DNA of 52,708 nt from Myxococcales bacterium (GTDB taxonomy: Bacteria; Myxococcota_A; Polyangia; Polyangiales; JAFGIB01). Positions 40,155 through 49,349 of the stretch are shown one piece after another. The translations under genes and the position numbers were made by a program. The notes under the pieces are model-generated. The model had not been told where the DNA came from, made no database searches, and saw only the letters and a program-made list of their open reading frames with translations. Positions within the stretch are counted from its first letter, which is position 1, and every line of letters starts with the position of its first letter. The stretch spans positions 1 to 52,708 of the forward strand of contig JAOUOP010000055.1 of NCBI GenBank assembly GCA_029880325.1, written 5' to 3'.

Positions 40155-41822
40155 TCATTCCCAGAGCGACCAATCACCTCCAGCCACAACCGCGATGGCG
40201 ATCGCTGTGTTGGTCACCGCATGGGCAACGATCGCGTCTCCTAGACTACCACGCCGGTGCAGAATTGCTGCGAAAGCCATACCTGCCAGGGTCGCCTCGA
40301 CCCAACGCTGATGGAGCATTCCAAACGCCAACGACGAGGCAAGAAAGGATGGCCAGGTAAACTTCGCGAAAGGGACGGACTGGAAATCCCGGGACACCAG
40401 GCGTCGCAAGAGGTAGCCGCGAAACGAAAGCTCCTCCACCACCGGCACAACCACGATAGAACCCAAGGTACGGCCCGCGACCCAGAGGAGGGACCAGGGC
40501 GCGGGCAGGTTCCGCACCGCGGCTTCAAGCGTGCTCTCGTTTGGTTGGACCCCAGCCGACACCCGGACAGAGACCATCCACATGACAAAGACGGCCAAGC
40601 CCACCAGGCCGGCGACAAGCGGTGCCGCCGGTTTCATCGAGGGTAGCGATGCGCGACTCCGCAGGAGCGCGAGGGTCGCGAGAATAGGTGCGACGGCGTA
40701 GAACGGATTGAAGCCGGCGACGAGCATTTCAGTGACCATCCTGGCCGCCACCATCGTTAGCATGGGCGTAAGGTAGACCGCTGTTAGGTTGGGGAGGCCG
40801 GGGACTGGGGCGCGCGGCAGCTGTGCTTCCCGCGAAAACCAGGGCACGCGCTGCGCCAGCGACGCGAAGGTAAGCGAAATCGCGCACACCAGGACCCATC
40901 CGGCCTTCGAGTGAAGGCCCCCCACAGCCAGGTTTGGAAAGCCTAACCCTCCCACCATGATGAGAGTCGCGATGCGACATCCGTTGGCCAGGTAGACGAC
41001 TCCCACGGCCCACGGTAGCAACCAGATCGCCCGCGTGAACCGGATGCTGCTGCGCTCGGCCACGAGGAATAGCCCGAGAAAGGCGACGACCAGCCCAATG
41101 CCCTCATAGCCCGAACAGGCCGGGGCGATCTGCACGACGAAACCGGGAACCCCAACGACGGCCACGGGCATGTCTACGACGACCACCGGCGCCACCACTC
41201 GCAACAAGACGACCACCAGTCTGAGCGTGAGGTGAGCCAGCGGTTGCCATAGATACTCCATTGTGAGCAGACCCAGTCCCCAGGCCATGGAGCCAGCGAC
41301 CAGAGCCATCAGCAGAGGTCGGGACGCGGTGCGAAGGGAACGCAGCACCGTCCGCAGAGGCAGTGCGGCCAGCAGCCATAGGGCGAACGTCGCAAGGCCC
41401 GCCGCAAACCAGGCAGCGATCAGCCCCGCATCGATCGCTGCACTGCGGTTGTTGGATTTGTTGAAGACGCTTCCACAGAGGTAGACAAAGACACCGTAGG
41501 CGAGCAGCTGGCCTCCAAGGTAGCGCCAGCGCACCGCCCGATGGTGCGCCAGCATGTTCGACAGCTCCGCGGTCGTGTGTCTTTGTATAAGCAGCCACGC
41601 CGCAGTGCTGACCGCGACGAGCAATGGCACCAGCAGGCCGAAAGAGCTCAGCCAACGCAACCCCTCGCGGTCGCGGATGCTACCGGCGTCGAACTGGAGG
41701 CTTACGTATAGGTACTGCGTGATGAGCAATCCGCAGAGCAGGCCCCACTTGAGCGCAGTGCCCATCTGCCCGTCCGACCGTCCCTCGTCCCGTGCAGCCG
41801 CACCGCTGGCATGTCCCGCCAT
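40155..41822 (-). CDS. xrtE: Exosortase E fused to a CPBP-family intramembrane protease
   Basis: The 555-residue membrane protein has two parts. Residues about 20-340 are an exosortase: catalytic Cys in APACSGYEG (about 236), Arg in NGCRIATL (about 283) and His in GLHSKAGW (about 304) are all present. Residues about 350-555 are a CPBP (CAAX-protease-like) domain with VEELSFRGYLLRRL (EExxxR, about 464), a His in GMLHQRW and another in HAVTNTAIA. This fusion is the known exosortase E/protease of VPEID-CTERM systems, which cleaves and anchors proteins with a C-terminal VPEID-type signal. A candidate substrate is encoded at 52001. The gene follows galE by 39 bp. Confidence 0.88.
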   Translation of the reverse strand: MAGHASGAAARDEGRSDGQMGTALKWGLLCGLLITQYLYVSLQFDAGSIRDREGLRWLSSFGLLVPLLVAVSTAAWLLIQRHTTAELSNMLAHHRAVRWRYLGGQLLAYGVFVYLCGSVFNKSNNRSAAIDAGLIAAWFAAGLATFALWLLAALPLRTVLRSLRTASRPLLMALVAGSMAWGLGLLTMEYLWQPLAHLTLRLVVVLLRVVAPVVVVDMPVAVVGVPGFVVQIAPACSGYEGIGLVVAFLGLFLVAERSSIRFTRAIWLLPWAVGVVYLANGCRIATLIMVGGLGFPNLAVGGLHSKAGWVLVCAISLTFASLAQRVPWFSREAQLPRAPVPGLPNLTAVYLTPMLTMVAARMVTEMLVAGFNPFYAVAPILATLALLRSRASLPSMKPAAPLVAGLVGLAVFVMWMVSVRVSAGVQPNESTLEAAVRNLPAPWSLLWVAGRTLGSIVVVPVVEELSFRGYLLRRLVSRDFQSVPFAKFTWPSFLASSLAFGMLHQRWVEATLAGMAFAAILHRRGSLGDAIVAHAVTNTAIAIAVVAGGDWSLWE

Positions 41823-41861
41823 CGCTACCTGCCACTCGATTGCGGGCGGGTGCCGGCAGCG

Positions 41862-42848
41862 TCAGCGTGGGCCGTAGCCCTCGGGATGAGATTCATGCCA
41901 TCGCCATGCGGTCGCGATCGTTTCATCAATACTCGTGTAGCGAGGCGCCCATCCTAGGCGAGTCTTCAGCTTGCTCGGATCGGCCACGAGCGCGGGTGGG
42001 TCCCCGGGGCGCCGCGGTGCCCACTGCCGCGGCACTTCGCGCCCGGCTACTCGCTCACACGATTCGATGATCTCGAGAACGGACTGCCCCTGCCCCGTGC
42101 CCACGTTGAAAACCTCCGCTGTTTGCCGCGTGGTGGCCTCGATCGCCAACAGATGCGCGGACGCGAGGTCTTCGATGTGGATGTAGTCCCGAATGCAGGT
42201 GCCGTCCGCAGTGGGGTAGTCGTTGCCGAATACCTTTACGGACTCACGTTGGCCGAGCAGGGTCTGTAGGACAATTGGAATCAGGTGCGTTTCTGGATTG
42301 TGATACTCACCAAATGCACCGTCGCGTGACGCACCCGAAGCGTTGAAGTAACGAAGTAGCGTGAAGCCGAGCCCGTACGCGTGGGCAAAATCCCGGATCA
42401 TCCATTCGACGGCCAGCTTGGTGCGGGCATAGGGGCTGTAAGGATCTTGAGGTTGGTCCTCACTCATCGGAACCTTGGGTGAGTTCCCGTACGTCGCACA
42501 GGTGCTGGAGAACAACATGCGGTCTACGCCCGCTTTGCGCATGGCGTTCAGTAGGCTCAGCGTGCCACCGATGTTGTTGCGGTAGTGGTACTCCGGGTTC
42601 TCCACGGACTCGCCAACGTAGGTTGCCGCAGCAAAATGCATTACGGCCTCCGCGTCGAAGTCGTTGAGCGTTTTGGTGAGCTTGTCGGTGTCTGCAATAT
42701 CGCCGATGATGAGTTCGCAATCACCGACCGCGCTCGGATGCCCCTCGATGAGGTTGTCGTAGGCGATGGCGTCATGGCCGTGTTGCTTCAGATGGCGCAA
42801 GCAGGCGCTGCCCACATAGCCGGCGCCCCCGGTGACAAGAATCTTCAT
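41862..42848 (-). CDS. galE: UDP-glucose 4-epimerase
   Basis: The 328-residue extended SDR interconverts UDP-glucose and UDP-galactose (or the N-acetyl forms). MKILVTGGAGYVGSACLRHL is the cofactor loop; YDNLIEGH, SSTCATYGNSP and the YARTK dyad (about 141-145) follow; LRYFNASGASRDGAFGEYHNP and GTGQGQSVLEII are GalE signatures. Length is usual. It begins 3 nt after the gmhB stop and is followed by xrtE in the same direction. Confidence 0.9.
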   Translation of the reverse strand: MKILVTGGAGYVGSACLRHLKQHGHDAIAYDNLIEGHPSAVGDCELIIGDIADTDKLTKTLNDFDAEAVMHFAAATYVGESVENPEYHYRNNIGGTLSLLNAMRKAGVDRMLFSSTCATYGNSPKVPMSEDQPQDPYSPYARTKLAVEWMIRDFAHAYGLGFTLLRYFNASGASRDGAFGEYHNPETHLIPIVLQTLLGQRESVKVFGNDYPTADGTCIRDYIHIEDLASAHLLAIEATTRQTAEVFNVGTGQGQSVLEIIESCERVAGREVPRQWAPRRPGDPPALVADPSKLKTRLGWAPRYTSIDETIATAWRWHESHPEGYGPR

Positions 42849-42851
42849 ATC

Positions 42852-43421
42852 CTATCCTCTCGCTGTAGCGTGAAAGCCGGCGATCAGCTCGGCCGCTTCC
42901 CAGATGTCGTCCACGACATGGTCGCCAAAGTCGTTCGGCTCCTGGACCTCGGAGCCATAGCCAGTGCGCACGAGCACCGACGCCGCGCACCCGGCGTTTC
43001 GGCCTGCCAGCAAATCGCTTACGGTGTCGCCGATGACGTAGGACCGACTCAGGTCGAGTCTGAGTTCCTCCGCCGCCCGCAATAGCATGCCGGGGCCGGG
43101 CTTGCGGTCAGGATGCTCGACCACGGTGGGATCTTTGAGCTTCGGGACGACGGGGCAGAAGTAGATCCCATCGAGCTGGCTGCCGGCCTCTGCGAGTTGC
43201 CGGCTGAGCTCGGCGTGAACGCGTTCCAGACCATCGAGATCCAACATTCCCCGCCCGATCACGCTCTGGTTGGTCACCAGCACGCAGGCGAAGCCCTTGG
43301 CGTGCAACTTTGCGACCGCCTCGGCGGCGCGCGGCAACAGTCGCACGTTCTCGGGATCGGTGAGGTGGTGAACGAGTTCGATCAACGTGCCATCGCGGTC
43401 GATGAAGGCCGCCGGGTTCAT
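42852..43421 (-). CDS. gmhB: HAD-IIIA phosphatase, probable heptose-1,7-bisphosphate 7-phosphatase
   Basis: The 189-residue HAD enzyme has the DxDGT nucleophile motif (IDRDGTLIE, Asp 8 and 10), LVTNQSVIGRG, KPGPGMLLRAAEEL and VIGDTVSDLLAGRNAG. It would remove the 7-phosphate of D-glycero-D-manno-heptose 1,7-bisphosphate. The zinc loop of classical GmhB (CxH...CxC) is reduced to a single Cys (FCPVVPKLKD...EHPDRKPGPG). It overlaps hddC by 4 nt (ATGA) and is followed by galE. The neighbouring HddA and HddC support the substrate. Confidence 0.85.
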   Translation of the reverse strand: MNPAAFIDRDGTLIELVHHLTDPENVRLLPRAAEAVAKLHAKGFACVLVTNQSVIGRGMLDLDGLERVHAELSRQLAEAGSQLDGIYFCPVVPKLKDPTVVEHPDRKPGPGMLLRAAEELRLDLSRSYVIGDTVSDLLAGRNAGCAASVLVRTGYGSEVQEPNDFGDHVVDDIWEAAELIAGFHATARG

Positions 43422-44143
43422 GCTTTGGCTCCGAAACCGCGCTGGGCCGCCTCGCGCGCGTTTTCCAGCGCCTCCGGATTGCCGATGTCCCGGTGGTAAC
43501 CATCGAATACAAATCCGCTCATCCGCCCCACGAAGTTCGGAATGACGTCGAAGCCGAGGTCGAAGACGTCGCGCTCGGCGATCTCGCGATAGGCGGCTGT
43601 GCTTACCAGGTACAGGCCGGCGTTGGCCAAATTGCTCTTCGGGCGCTCGGGCTTCTCCACGAAATCGATGACGCGGCCGCTGGCGTCGATTTCAGCGATG
43701 CCGCACTGCTTTGGGTAGGGCGTGTGGAACAGCACCATCGTCACGGGGTCGCCGTGTCCCTCGTGGAACTCGATGACGCGAGTTAGGTCGATATTGGATA
43801 GGTTGTCGGCGTAGATGACCAGGCATCCGTCGGCATCGTCGACCCATTGGGCATTGGCGTGCACGGTACCAGCTGAACCGAGGAGCTCGGGCTCGTAGGT
43901 CTCCTGCGTCTTGACGGTGCGCTTCGCGTTGGCTGCTTTGAGATGGTCCACAACCGCGTTTCGGAGGTGGTGGGTGTTGAGCAGAGCATCCCGCACGCCT
44001 GCAGCCTCGAGGGCATCTAGCCAGTAGTCGAGAAGTACCTTGCCTCCGATCGGCACCAGGCACTTGGGCACGGTGTTCGTCAGCGGCCGAAGCCGTGTGC
44101 CGAGGCCCCCGGCCAACAGGAGTGCTTTGTATCTTCCTGGCAT
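43418..44143 (-). CDS. hddC: Sugar-phosphate nucleotidyltransferase, probable heptose-1-phosphate guanylyltransferase
   Basis: The 241-residue enzyme has the nucleotidyltransferase loop LLAGGLGTRLRPLTN, PKCLVPIGGKVLLDYWLDAL, LLNTHHLRNAV and a LVIYADNLSNIDL metal site. HddC joins GMP from GTP to D-glycero-alpha-D-manno-heptose 1-phosphate. The family also includes glucose-1-phosphate transferases, so the assignment rests on the adjacent gmhB and hddA. Its stop overlaps the gmhB start, and its start lies 14 bp after the SDR gene. Confidence 0.82.
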   Translation of the reverse strand: MPGRYKALLLAGGLGTRLRPLTNTVPKCLVPIGGKVLLDYWLDALEAAGVRDALLNTHHLRNAVVDHLKAANAKRTVKTQETYEPELLGSAGTVHANAQWVDDADGCLVIYADNLSNIDLTRVIEFHEGHGDPVTMVLFHTPYPKQCGIAEIDASGRVIDFVEKPERPKSNLANAGLYLVSTAAYREIAERDVFDLGFDVIPNFVGRMSGFVFDGYHRDIGNPEALENAREAAQRGFGAKA

Positions 44144-44157
44144 GCCCTCACGCCGGG

Positions 44158-45276
44158 CTATTTGACATCGCGGACAACGCCAAGCTGCGCCATCTGCTTG
44201 TTACAGTAGTCGAGGATGTCTTCCGCGGCGTCCGCGCTTTGTAGCCACTCGCGATACGACTCCACGCTTTCGCGAACCCCGCGTGTAGGTGACCAACCGA
44301 GACGTCGCAGCTTGCTGACGTCTGAGTAGATGTGGCGAGTGTCGCCGTAGCGATATTTTCCACTTGGTTTCGGCTCGTACTGTGACATGCCGAACACGGA
44401 GGCGACGGTCGAGGCGAACTCGGCGACCGTGACGGCTTTGTCGCCACCCACATTGAACATCTCGTAGTCGGCCCGTTCGTCCTCGAGAACCAGCACGTTG
44501 GCGTCGACGACGTCCTGGATGTTTACAAAGTCGCGTACCTGTTGCCCGTCCTCGTAGATGACGGGATCGCGTCCGAGATGACAGCTCAAGCAAAATACGC
44601 GGCAGGCGCCGCTGTAAGCGTTGTAAAAGCTCTGCCGTGGACCCTGTACGATGGAGTAACGCATCGCCACGCTTGGAACACCGTGCTGACGCCCCAGGTT
44701 GAGCGCTACGCTCTCCTCGGCAATTTTGCTCATCCCGTAGGGGTTTTGGGGATTGGCAACATCCTCCGCTGTGTGTTGGTAACGGAGTGGGCCGACCTGA
44801 TCGGCCCGCGGCTGGATCTCCCAAATGCCCGCCGACAACTGCCGGTCCGACCGCAGACCCGGCAGGACCCGCTGCCCCTTTGCATCCAGGTACAGACCCT
44901 CGCCTAGGGCCGCCTGGCTGCTGGCCACGATGACCTTCCGAACCGGAAGCCGCTCGCGCACGATCAACTCGTAGATCCGTGCGGTCGATGTGACATTGAC
45001 GTCGAAGAAGCGGCTGAAGATGGGGAGATAGTCCTGAAAGGCGGCCAGGTGGTAGACCGCATCGCAGCCAATCAGCGCAGCAAGCAGGGCGCCCTCGTCC
45101 CGGACATCTCCGTGGATGAACTCGATGCGCGAGTCCAGATAGCCGGGCAGCTGGGCACCGCGGTGCACCGGTTCCTCGAGGCTGTCGAGGACGCGCACGT
45201 GGTAACCCTTGGCAAGCAGGGCGTCTGCCGTGTGGGAGCCGATAAAACCCGCTCCTCCGGTGATGAGTACCTTCAT
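44158..45276 (-). CDS. NAD-dependent epimerase/dehydratase linked to the heptose genes
   Basis: This is a 372-residue extended SDR: MKVLITGGAGFIGSHTADAL, VIVASSQAALGEGLYL, PYGMSK dyad (about 193-198), RYSIVQGPRQSFYNAYSGAC and EDGQQVRDFVNIQDVV. It resembles the WbiB-type dTDP-rhamnose 4-epimerase group. That group often has a CPxCG insert, replaced here by WEIQPRADQVGPLRY with no Cys. It lies between hddA and hddC, so it may act on a heptose or rhamnose nucleotide. GAGGGG lies about 8 nt ahead of this ATG; a GTG two codons upstream overlaps that site and is not preferred. Confidence 0.75.
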   Translation of the reverse strand: MKVLITGGAGFIGSHTADALLAKGYHVRVLDSLEEPVHRGAQLPGYLDSRIEFIHGDVRDEGALLAALIGCDAVYHLAAFQDYLPIFSRFFDVNVTSTARIYELIVRERLPVRKVIVASSQAALGEGLYLDAKGQRVLPGLRSDRQLSAGIWEIQPRADQVGPLRYQHTAEDVANPQNPYGMSKIAEESVALNLGRQHGVPSVAMRYSIVQGPRQSFYNAYSGACRVFCLSCHLGRDPVIYEDGQQVRDFVNIQDVVDANVLVLEDERADYEMFNVGGDKAVTVAEFASTVASVFGMSQYEPKPSGKYRYGDTRHIYSDVSKLRRLGWSPTRGVRESVESYREWLQSADAAEDILDYCNKQMAQLGVVRDVK

Positions 45277-45303
45277 ATCCACTGCCCCTCAATGCTCAGC
45301 CAG

Positions 45304-46290
45304 CTAGAACTTATACCGGTCGCTGATGAAAATGATACGGCTGCCGCGCCGATCGATGTCGAAGGGCAGCTCGCGAGGGCGACCGAGCGCGTCGCGGATC
45401 GCCTCGTGACGGTGCGGCGGTGCGACCACCAGCAGGAAACCGCCGCCACCGGCGCCCAGAAGTTTCCCGCCCTGGGCCCCGGCTCTGCGCGCCGCCTGGT
45501 ACCACTCATCGATCACCGGCGTCGTGATGCCGAACCCGAGGGAGCGCTTCAGCAGCCATCCTTCGTGGAGTAGTCGGGCGAACTCGTCCAGGTCGGCTTC
45601 ACCCGCCAGCGCACTGCGCATCATCGCAGCCAAGTCTCGCATGTCGCGCAGCACAGACATTTTGTCCTGGGTACCATCGCTCTGCGCCTGGAGAATACGG
45701 TCGGCTGACCTTTGCTGTTGAGTGTAGAGGAGCAGGACTCGGCTTTCGAGTTCTCGCAGCGTCGCGCGGCGACAGGGAACGGGCTCCACGTCGACCGTAT
45801 GGTCGCTGTTGAAGCGGATGTAGTTCACTCCGCCGAAAGCTGCCGCATACTGATCTTGGCGACCGATGGGCTTTTCGAGGACATCGATTTCGATGTGGCA
45901 ACTCTCTTCGGCGAGGCGACTGGGGCTCGTAACGTCACCGCGATAGGCGTAGAGTGCATTGAGTAGGCCTACCGTGAGGCTGCTGCTGCTGCCGAGTCCC
46001 GTGCCGGCCGGGACGTCTCCTACCGTCGTGATTTCCAGATGCGGACCGAGGCCGGTTAGGCGCAGTGCTTCACGGACGATCGTGTGCTCGATATTCTCGA
46101 TCGACTCAGCAATTTCGGTGCGCGTATACGCGACTCGCGTGGTCTTTTCGAAGCGTGGGCTGACGGTCACGTACATGTGCTGGTTGAGGCCCACCGAGAG
46201 TACTGCGCCTGGCTCCTGCTCGTAGAAGCTAGGGAGGTCTGTACCGCCACCGGCGAAGCTCAATCGATACGGGGTCTGGGAGATGATCAT
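45304..46290 (-). CDS. hddA: GHMP kinase, probable D-glycero-D-manno-heptose 7-phosphate kinase
   Basis: The 328-residue GHMP kinase starts MIISQTPYRLSFAGGGTDLP, the HddA hallmark, then has the phosphate loop PAGTGLGSSSSLTVGLL (about 97-113), GRQDQYAAAFGG and the C-terminal KLLGAGGGGFLLVV. It phosphorylates heptose 7-phosphate at C1. The start is set by an ATGA overlap with the GT4 gene upstream; the longer open frame is the GT4 gene read in another frame. Confidence 0.88.
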   Translation of the reverse strand: MIISQTPYRLSFAGGGTDLPSFYEQEPGAVLSVGLNQHMYVTVSPRFEKTTRVAYTRTEIAESIENIEHTIVREALRLTGLGPHLEITTVGDVPAGTGLGSSSSLTVGLLNALYAYRGDVTSPSRLAEESCHIEIDVLEKPIGRQDQYAAAFGGVNYIRFNSDHTVDVEPVPCRRATLRELESRVLLLYTQQQRSADRILQAQSDGTQDKMSVLRDMRDLAAMMRSALAGEADLDEFARLLHEGWLLKRSLGFGITTPVIDEWYQAARRAGAQGGKLLGAGGGGFLLVVAPPHRHEAIRDALGRPRELPFDIDRRGSRIIFISDRYKF

Positions 46291-47504
46291 TGTGCCTCCA
46301 GACTGGCGCGGAAGCGTTCGAGAAGGGGCTTCAAGCACACCGAGAGATCGAATACCTCCAGGACGCGCTTGCGTCCGCACGCGGCCAGGCGTGCGCCGAG
46401 GCCCGGGTCGTCCATCAGGCGCTGCAGGGCGTCAGCGAGCGCTTCAGGCTGTTCGGGCTCCACCAAGAGCCCGGTCTCGCCATCGATGACTAGGTCTGGA
46501 ATGCCCACCAGCCTGGTCGAGACGGTGGGGACGCCGCACGCCATGGCCTCCATGAGCATCTGGGGCAGGCCGTCCACGTCGCGATCCGATGCCCACTGGC
46601 AGGGCAGACAGTAGGCGTCGCCACCGTGCATGAATGAGGGGATGTCCTCCTGCTTCAGTGCCGTACCAGTAAGCTGCACCAAGTCCCCCAAAGCGGCAGT
46701 CCGGACCTGCTCGCGCAGCAGAGATTCGAGCGGACCGCTGCCCCCGATCGTGCAGCGGAAGTTCACGCCACGAGCCCTCAAGATCGCACAGGCGTCGATT
46801 AGAACGTTGAACCCCTTCTTCTCGACCAGTCGACCCGACGAGATGATGTGATACGGCTCGTCAGGCCCTCGGTGTCGCGGGCTTGGCGAAAAGTGCGTGG
46901 TGTCGATGCCACAGTAGGCGATTTGAAGCTGCTCGGGACGCGCCCCATTGTCCAAGTAGAAGTTCCGGTGAAACTCCGAGATGCAGATGATGAACTTGGC
47001 GCGCCGGATCTTGTCCGTCAGGGCAACCCTGTCGCGAAAGAGGTCCGCGGCATGCCCGGTAAAGCTGAATGGGGTGCCCAGCAACCACGCGCCATACATC
47101 GCCACCGTGCCCCCGGAGTGGATCCATTGCGAGTGGATGTGGCCTACCTCGGCGGCGCGTTGCGTCGTCGCCCAGTCGCAGGCGACATAGAGGTGCCAGA
47201 TGCCCGCCAGACGGGCCCTCCAGCCTTCCCTTTCGCCGGCGAGCGCATTGAAGGCTGCCTGGGCGAATCGCTGCCGAAAACGTATGGGAGCCAGCGCGAA
47301 CGATGCAACCGACCGCGCCTTGGGCAGTGGGTATAGCCCGTTGGTGCTCCGGTCCATGGCTGCAATGTCCTCCGATTTGAAGAATGTGTCGGTGGGGCGG
47401 CGCAGGGCGTGGAGCGCGACCGGAAGGCCCTCGGCGGCGACGGCGCGCAGCTCGTTGGCCACCCAGGCGTTCCCCACGCCGTTGGAAGTCATGTAATGAA
47501 TCAT
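46287..47504 (-). CDS. Family 4 (GT-B) glycosyltransferase
   Basis: The 405-residue GT-B enzyme shows the C-terminal donor domain clearly: IISSGRLVEKKGFNVLIDAC, CTIGGSGPLESLLREQV, VQLTGTALKQEDIPSFM and the EAMACGVPTVSTRLVGIPDL motif with the ExxxxxE-type pocket (LPQMLMEAMACG). The N-terminal acceptor domain begins MIHYMTSNGVGNAWVANEL. It is translationally coupled to hddA (4-nt overlap), so a heptosyl or related transfer is plausible but unproven. Confidence 0.88.
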   Translation of the reverse strand: MIHYMTSNGVGNAWVANELRAVAAEGLPVALHALRRPTDTFFKSEDIAAMDRSTNGLYPLPKARSVASFALAPIRFRQRFAQAAFNALAGEREGWRARLAGIWHLYVACDWATTQRAAEVGHIHSQWIHSGGTVAMYGAWLLGTPFSFTGHAADLFRDRVALTDKIRRAKFIICISEFHRNFYLDNGARPEQLQIAYCGIDTTHFSPSPRHRGPDEPYHIISSGRLVEKKGFNVLIDACAILRARGVNFRCTIGGSGPLESLLREQVRTAALGDLVQLTGTALKQEDIPSFMHGGDAYCLPCQWASDRDVDGLPQMLMEAMACGVPTVSTRLVGIPDLVIDGETGLLVEPEQPEALADALQRLMDDPGLGARLAACGRKRVLEVFDLSVCLKPLLERFRASLEAQ

Positions 47505-47610
47505 GGGCAGCAGAGCGAAGAAACGACCGGAACGTAGCCCCTGACCAATTGTCAGTCAATGCGAGCGGTCAAGCCCGCGGGCCTGTCACCCGACTCGGTC
47601 GCATGAGCAG

Positions 47611-48504
47611 CTACGGGCTCGCGGGCAGCTGCCGCAGAATCTGCTCCAGCGCCTGCTCCAGCGTTCGGCCCGGGGCGTGTCCGAGGTGGCGGGTCAGGCG
47701 CTCACAGCGCAGGCTCAGGTCTGGCGCCCGTGGTTCGGGATCGGGTGCATCGCGGCAGCTGCGTGACAGGATTCGCGGACTGTGCACGCCCAGGACACGG
47801 GCCAAGGCGCGCCCCATCGCGAGCCGCGACAGCCGTTGTGGTCCCGCCATGTGAACAACGCCCTTGAGCCTGCTTCGGGCAACCTCGATCACTATCGCTG
47901 CTGCGTCTTCGAGCCAAAGTGGCGTGCGGTACTCGTCGTGGTAGAGCACCAGTTCCTCACCGTGGCGTAGGGCGCGGATCTGGCCCTGGAGGGTATTGGG
48001 GCGGGGCGCGGCAGGCAGTCCATACAACAGCGGGCTGCGGAGCACGACTCCAGCCGACCTCAGGGTGCGATCTTCGGCGGCCACCTTGGTTCGGCCGTAG
48101 ACGCTGCGCGGATTGGTCTCGGCCCACTCGTCGTAGGGGGCGGCCAAACCGTCGAAGACCATGTCCGTGGAGAGCACGACCAGGCGCGCCCCAAGCTGCT
48201 GTGAGGCTCGGGCCAGCACCTCGACCGCTTCGACGTTGACCGCCCATGCGCGCTCTGGTGATGCGTGTGCCTGCGCAGGACTGGTCACCGCGGCAGCGTG
48301 GATGACGTGGCTGGGTCGCTCTGTCTCGAGCAATCGGCGAAGCGCATCCGGTTGCGCCAGATCGAGCGAAATCGCGCGGCCGCACTGAGGCCGAGGTCCG
48401 CGAGGCGAAACCAGGCCCAGCGCGTCCTCGCCACGCTCTTGCAGCGTTCGCAGGGTGACGCTTCCCAGTTGCCCTCCGGCACCGGTGATCAGCCACTTCG
48501 CCAT
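47611..48504 (-). CDS. RmlD-like NAD(P)-dependent sugar reductase
   Basis: With the ATG at 48504 the protein has 297 residues. MAKWLITGAGGQLGSVTLRTL is the cofactor loop, VIHAAAVTSPAQAHASPERAW, LVVLSTDMVFDGLAAPYDEW and the YGRTK dyad (about 141) follow, as in dTDP-4-dehydrorhamnose reductase. RmlA and RmlB are absent from the window, so the substrate is unsure. Its 5' end overlaps the WecG-like gene by 16 bp. Longer in-frame starts lie within that gene and are rejected. Confidence 0.8.
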   Translation of the reverse strand: MAKWLITGAGGQLGSVTLRTLQERGEDALGLVSPRGPRPQCGRAISLDLAQPDALRRLLETERPSHVIHAAAVTSPAQAHASPERAWAVNVEAVEVLARASQQLGARLVVLSTDMVFDGLAAPYDEWAETNPRSVYGRTKVAAEDRTLRSAGVVLRSPLLYGLPAAPRPNTLQGQIRALRHGEELVLYHDEYRTPLWLEDAAAIVIEVARSRLKGVVHMAGPQRLSRLAMGRALARVLGVHSPRILSRSCRDAPDPEPRAPDLSLRCERLTRHLGHAPGRTLEQALEQILRQLPASP

Positions 48505-49271
48505 GGGAGCCGGTGTACTGCACTCTTGAGTAGGAGTTCGACAGCGAAGGGCGCATCTTCGACCAGATAGCGACGCGCCAGCCGCTGTGGTTCCTGGGCC
48601 AGGCGGTGTGTCCACTCGAGGCCCGTCCGGCGCATCCACGAAGGCGCGCGGCGGACGTGACCGGCGATGAAGCTGAAGCTGATACCCACACCCACCATCC
48701 ACGCACCAGGGAAGTGCCCGCGCAGTGCTCGGATGAGTTGCTCTTGCTTTGGTGAGCCCAACCCAACGAGCACGATGTCCGGGCGGCACCGCTGCAGCTC
48801 GCCACGTGCCGCAGCAATGTCATCCGCGGTTGGGGGGTTGGACACGTAGGGTGCGCTGGTTCCGACCACCTGCAACCCGGGAAATCGTTCTACCAGTACG
48901 CCCGCCGCCTCCGAAGCCGCGTCGGTCGCGCCACCGAGGAGGTAGAGTCTACGACCCTCGGCGGCAGCGCGCTCGGCGAGTGGCAAGATCATCGAAGACC
49001 CCGCCACACGCTCCGGCAGTGGATCGCCCTGCAGCCGGGCTGCCCAGACCAGGGGCATTCCATCGGCTACGATAACGTCCGCGTCTGCATAGAGCGCCCG
49101 CATCTCCGGTTGTTGAGCGTGCCTTCGGAGAAAGTCCAGATTGGCCGTAATCAGCCACCCACCTTTTCCGGCGGCGAGTTCTCGGAAGATGTGATCGAGC
49201 AGCACGTGCAGACCCACCCTCGCGATGGGCATGCCGAGCAGGGAGATCGAGGGCAGTGCTTCAGGCCGCAT
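48489..49271 (-). CDS. WecG/TagA/CpsF family glycosyltransferase
   Basis: The 260-residue GT26 enzyme would add the second sugar to the undecaprenyl-linked first sugar. Blocks: WLITANLDFLRRHAQQPEMR, VIVADGMPLVWAARLQGDPL, ERVAGSSM, LYLLGGATDAA, VGLGSPKQEQLIRAL and GVGISFSFIAGHVRRAPSWM, with RTGLEWTHRLAQEPQRL near the C terminus. The start at 49271 begins just before the conserved ISLLGMPIARVGL; the extra upstream frame is not conserved. No initiating phosphoglycosyltransferase is present in the window. Confidence 0.9.
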   Translation of the reverse strand: MRPEALPSISLLGMPIARVGLHVLLDHIFRELAAGKGGWLITANLDFLRRHAQQPEMRALYADADVIVADGMPLVWAARLQGDPLPERVAGSSMILPLAERAAAEGRRLYLLGGATDAASEAAGVLVERFPGLQVVGTSAPYVSNPPTADDIAAARGELQRCRPDIVLVGLGSPKQEQLIRALRGHFPGAWMVGVGISFSFIAGHVRRAPSWMRRTGLEWTHRLAQEPQRLARRYLVEDAPFAVELLLKSAVHRLPWRSG

Positions 49272-49349
49272 GGGAGTGAAATTGGCAGAGCCCTGTTGGC
49301 ACGGCAAGGACGTGCACCTCGCCTCCGTCGCAAACTCGGAAGTTCGTGG

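Noticed and set aside
47611..48504. Complete dTDP-L-rhamnose pathway in the window
   Set aside because: RmlC-like and RmlD-like genes are present, but no RmlA or RmlB gene was seen.
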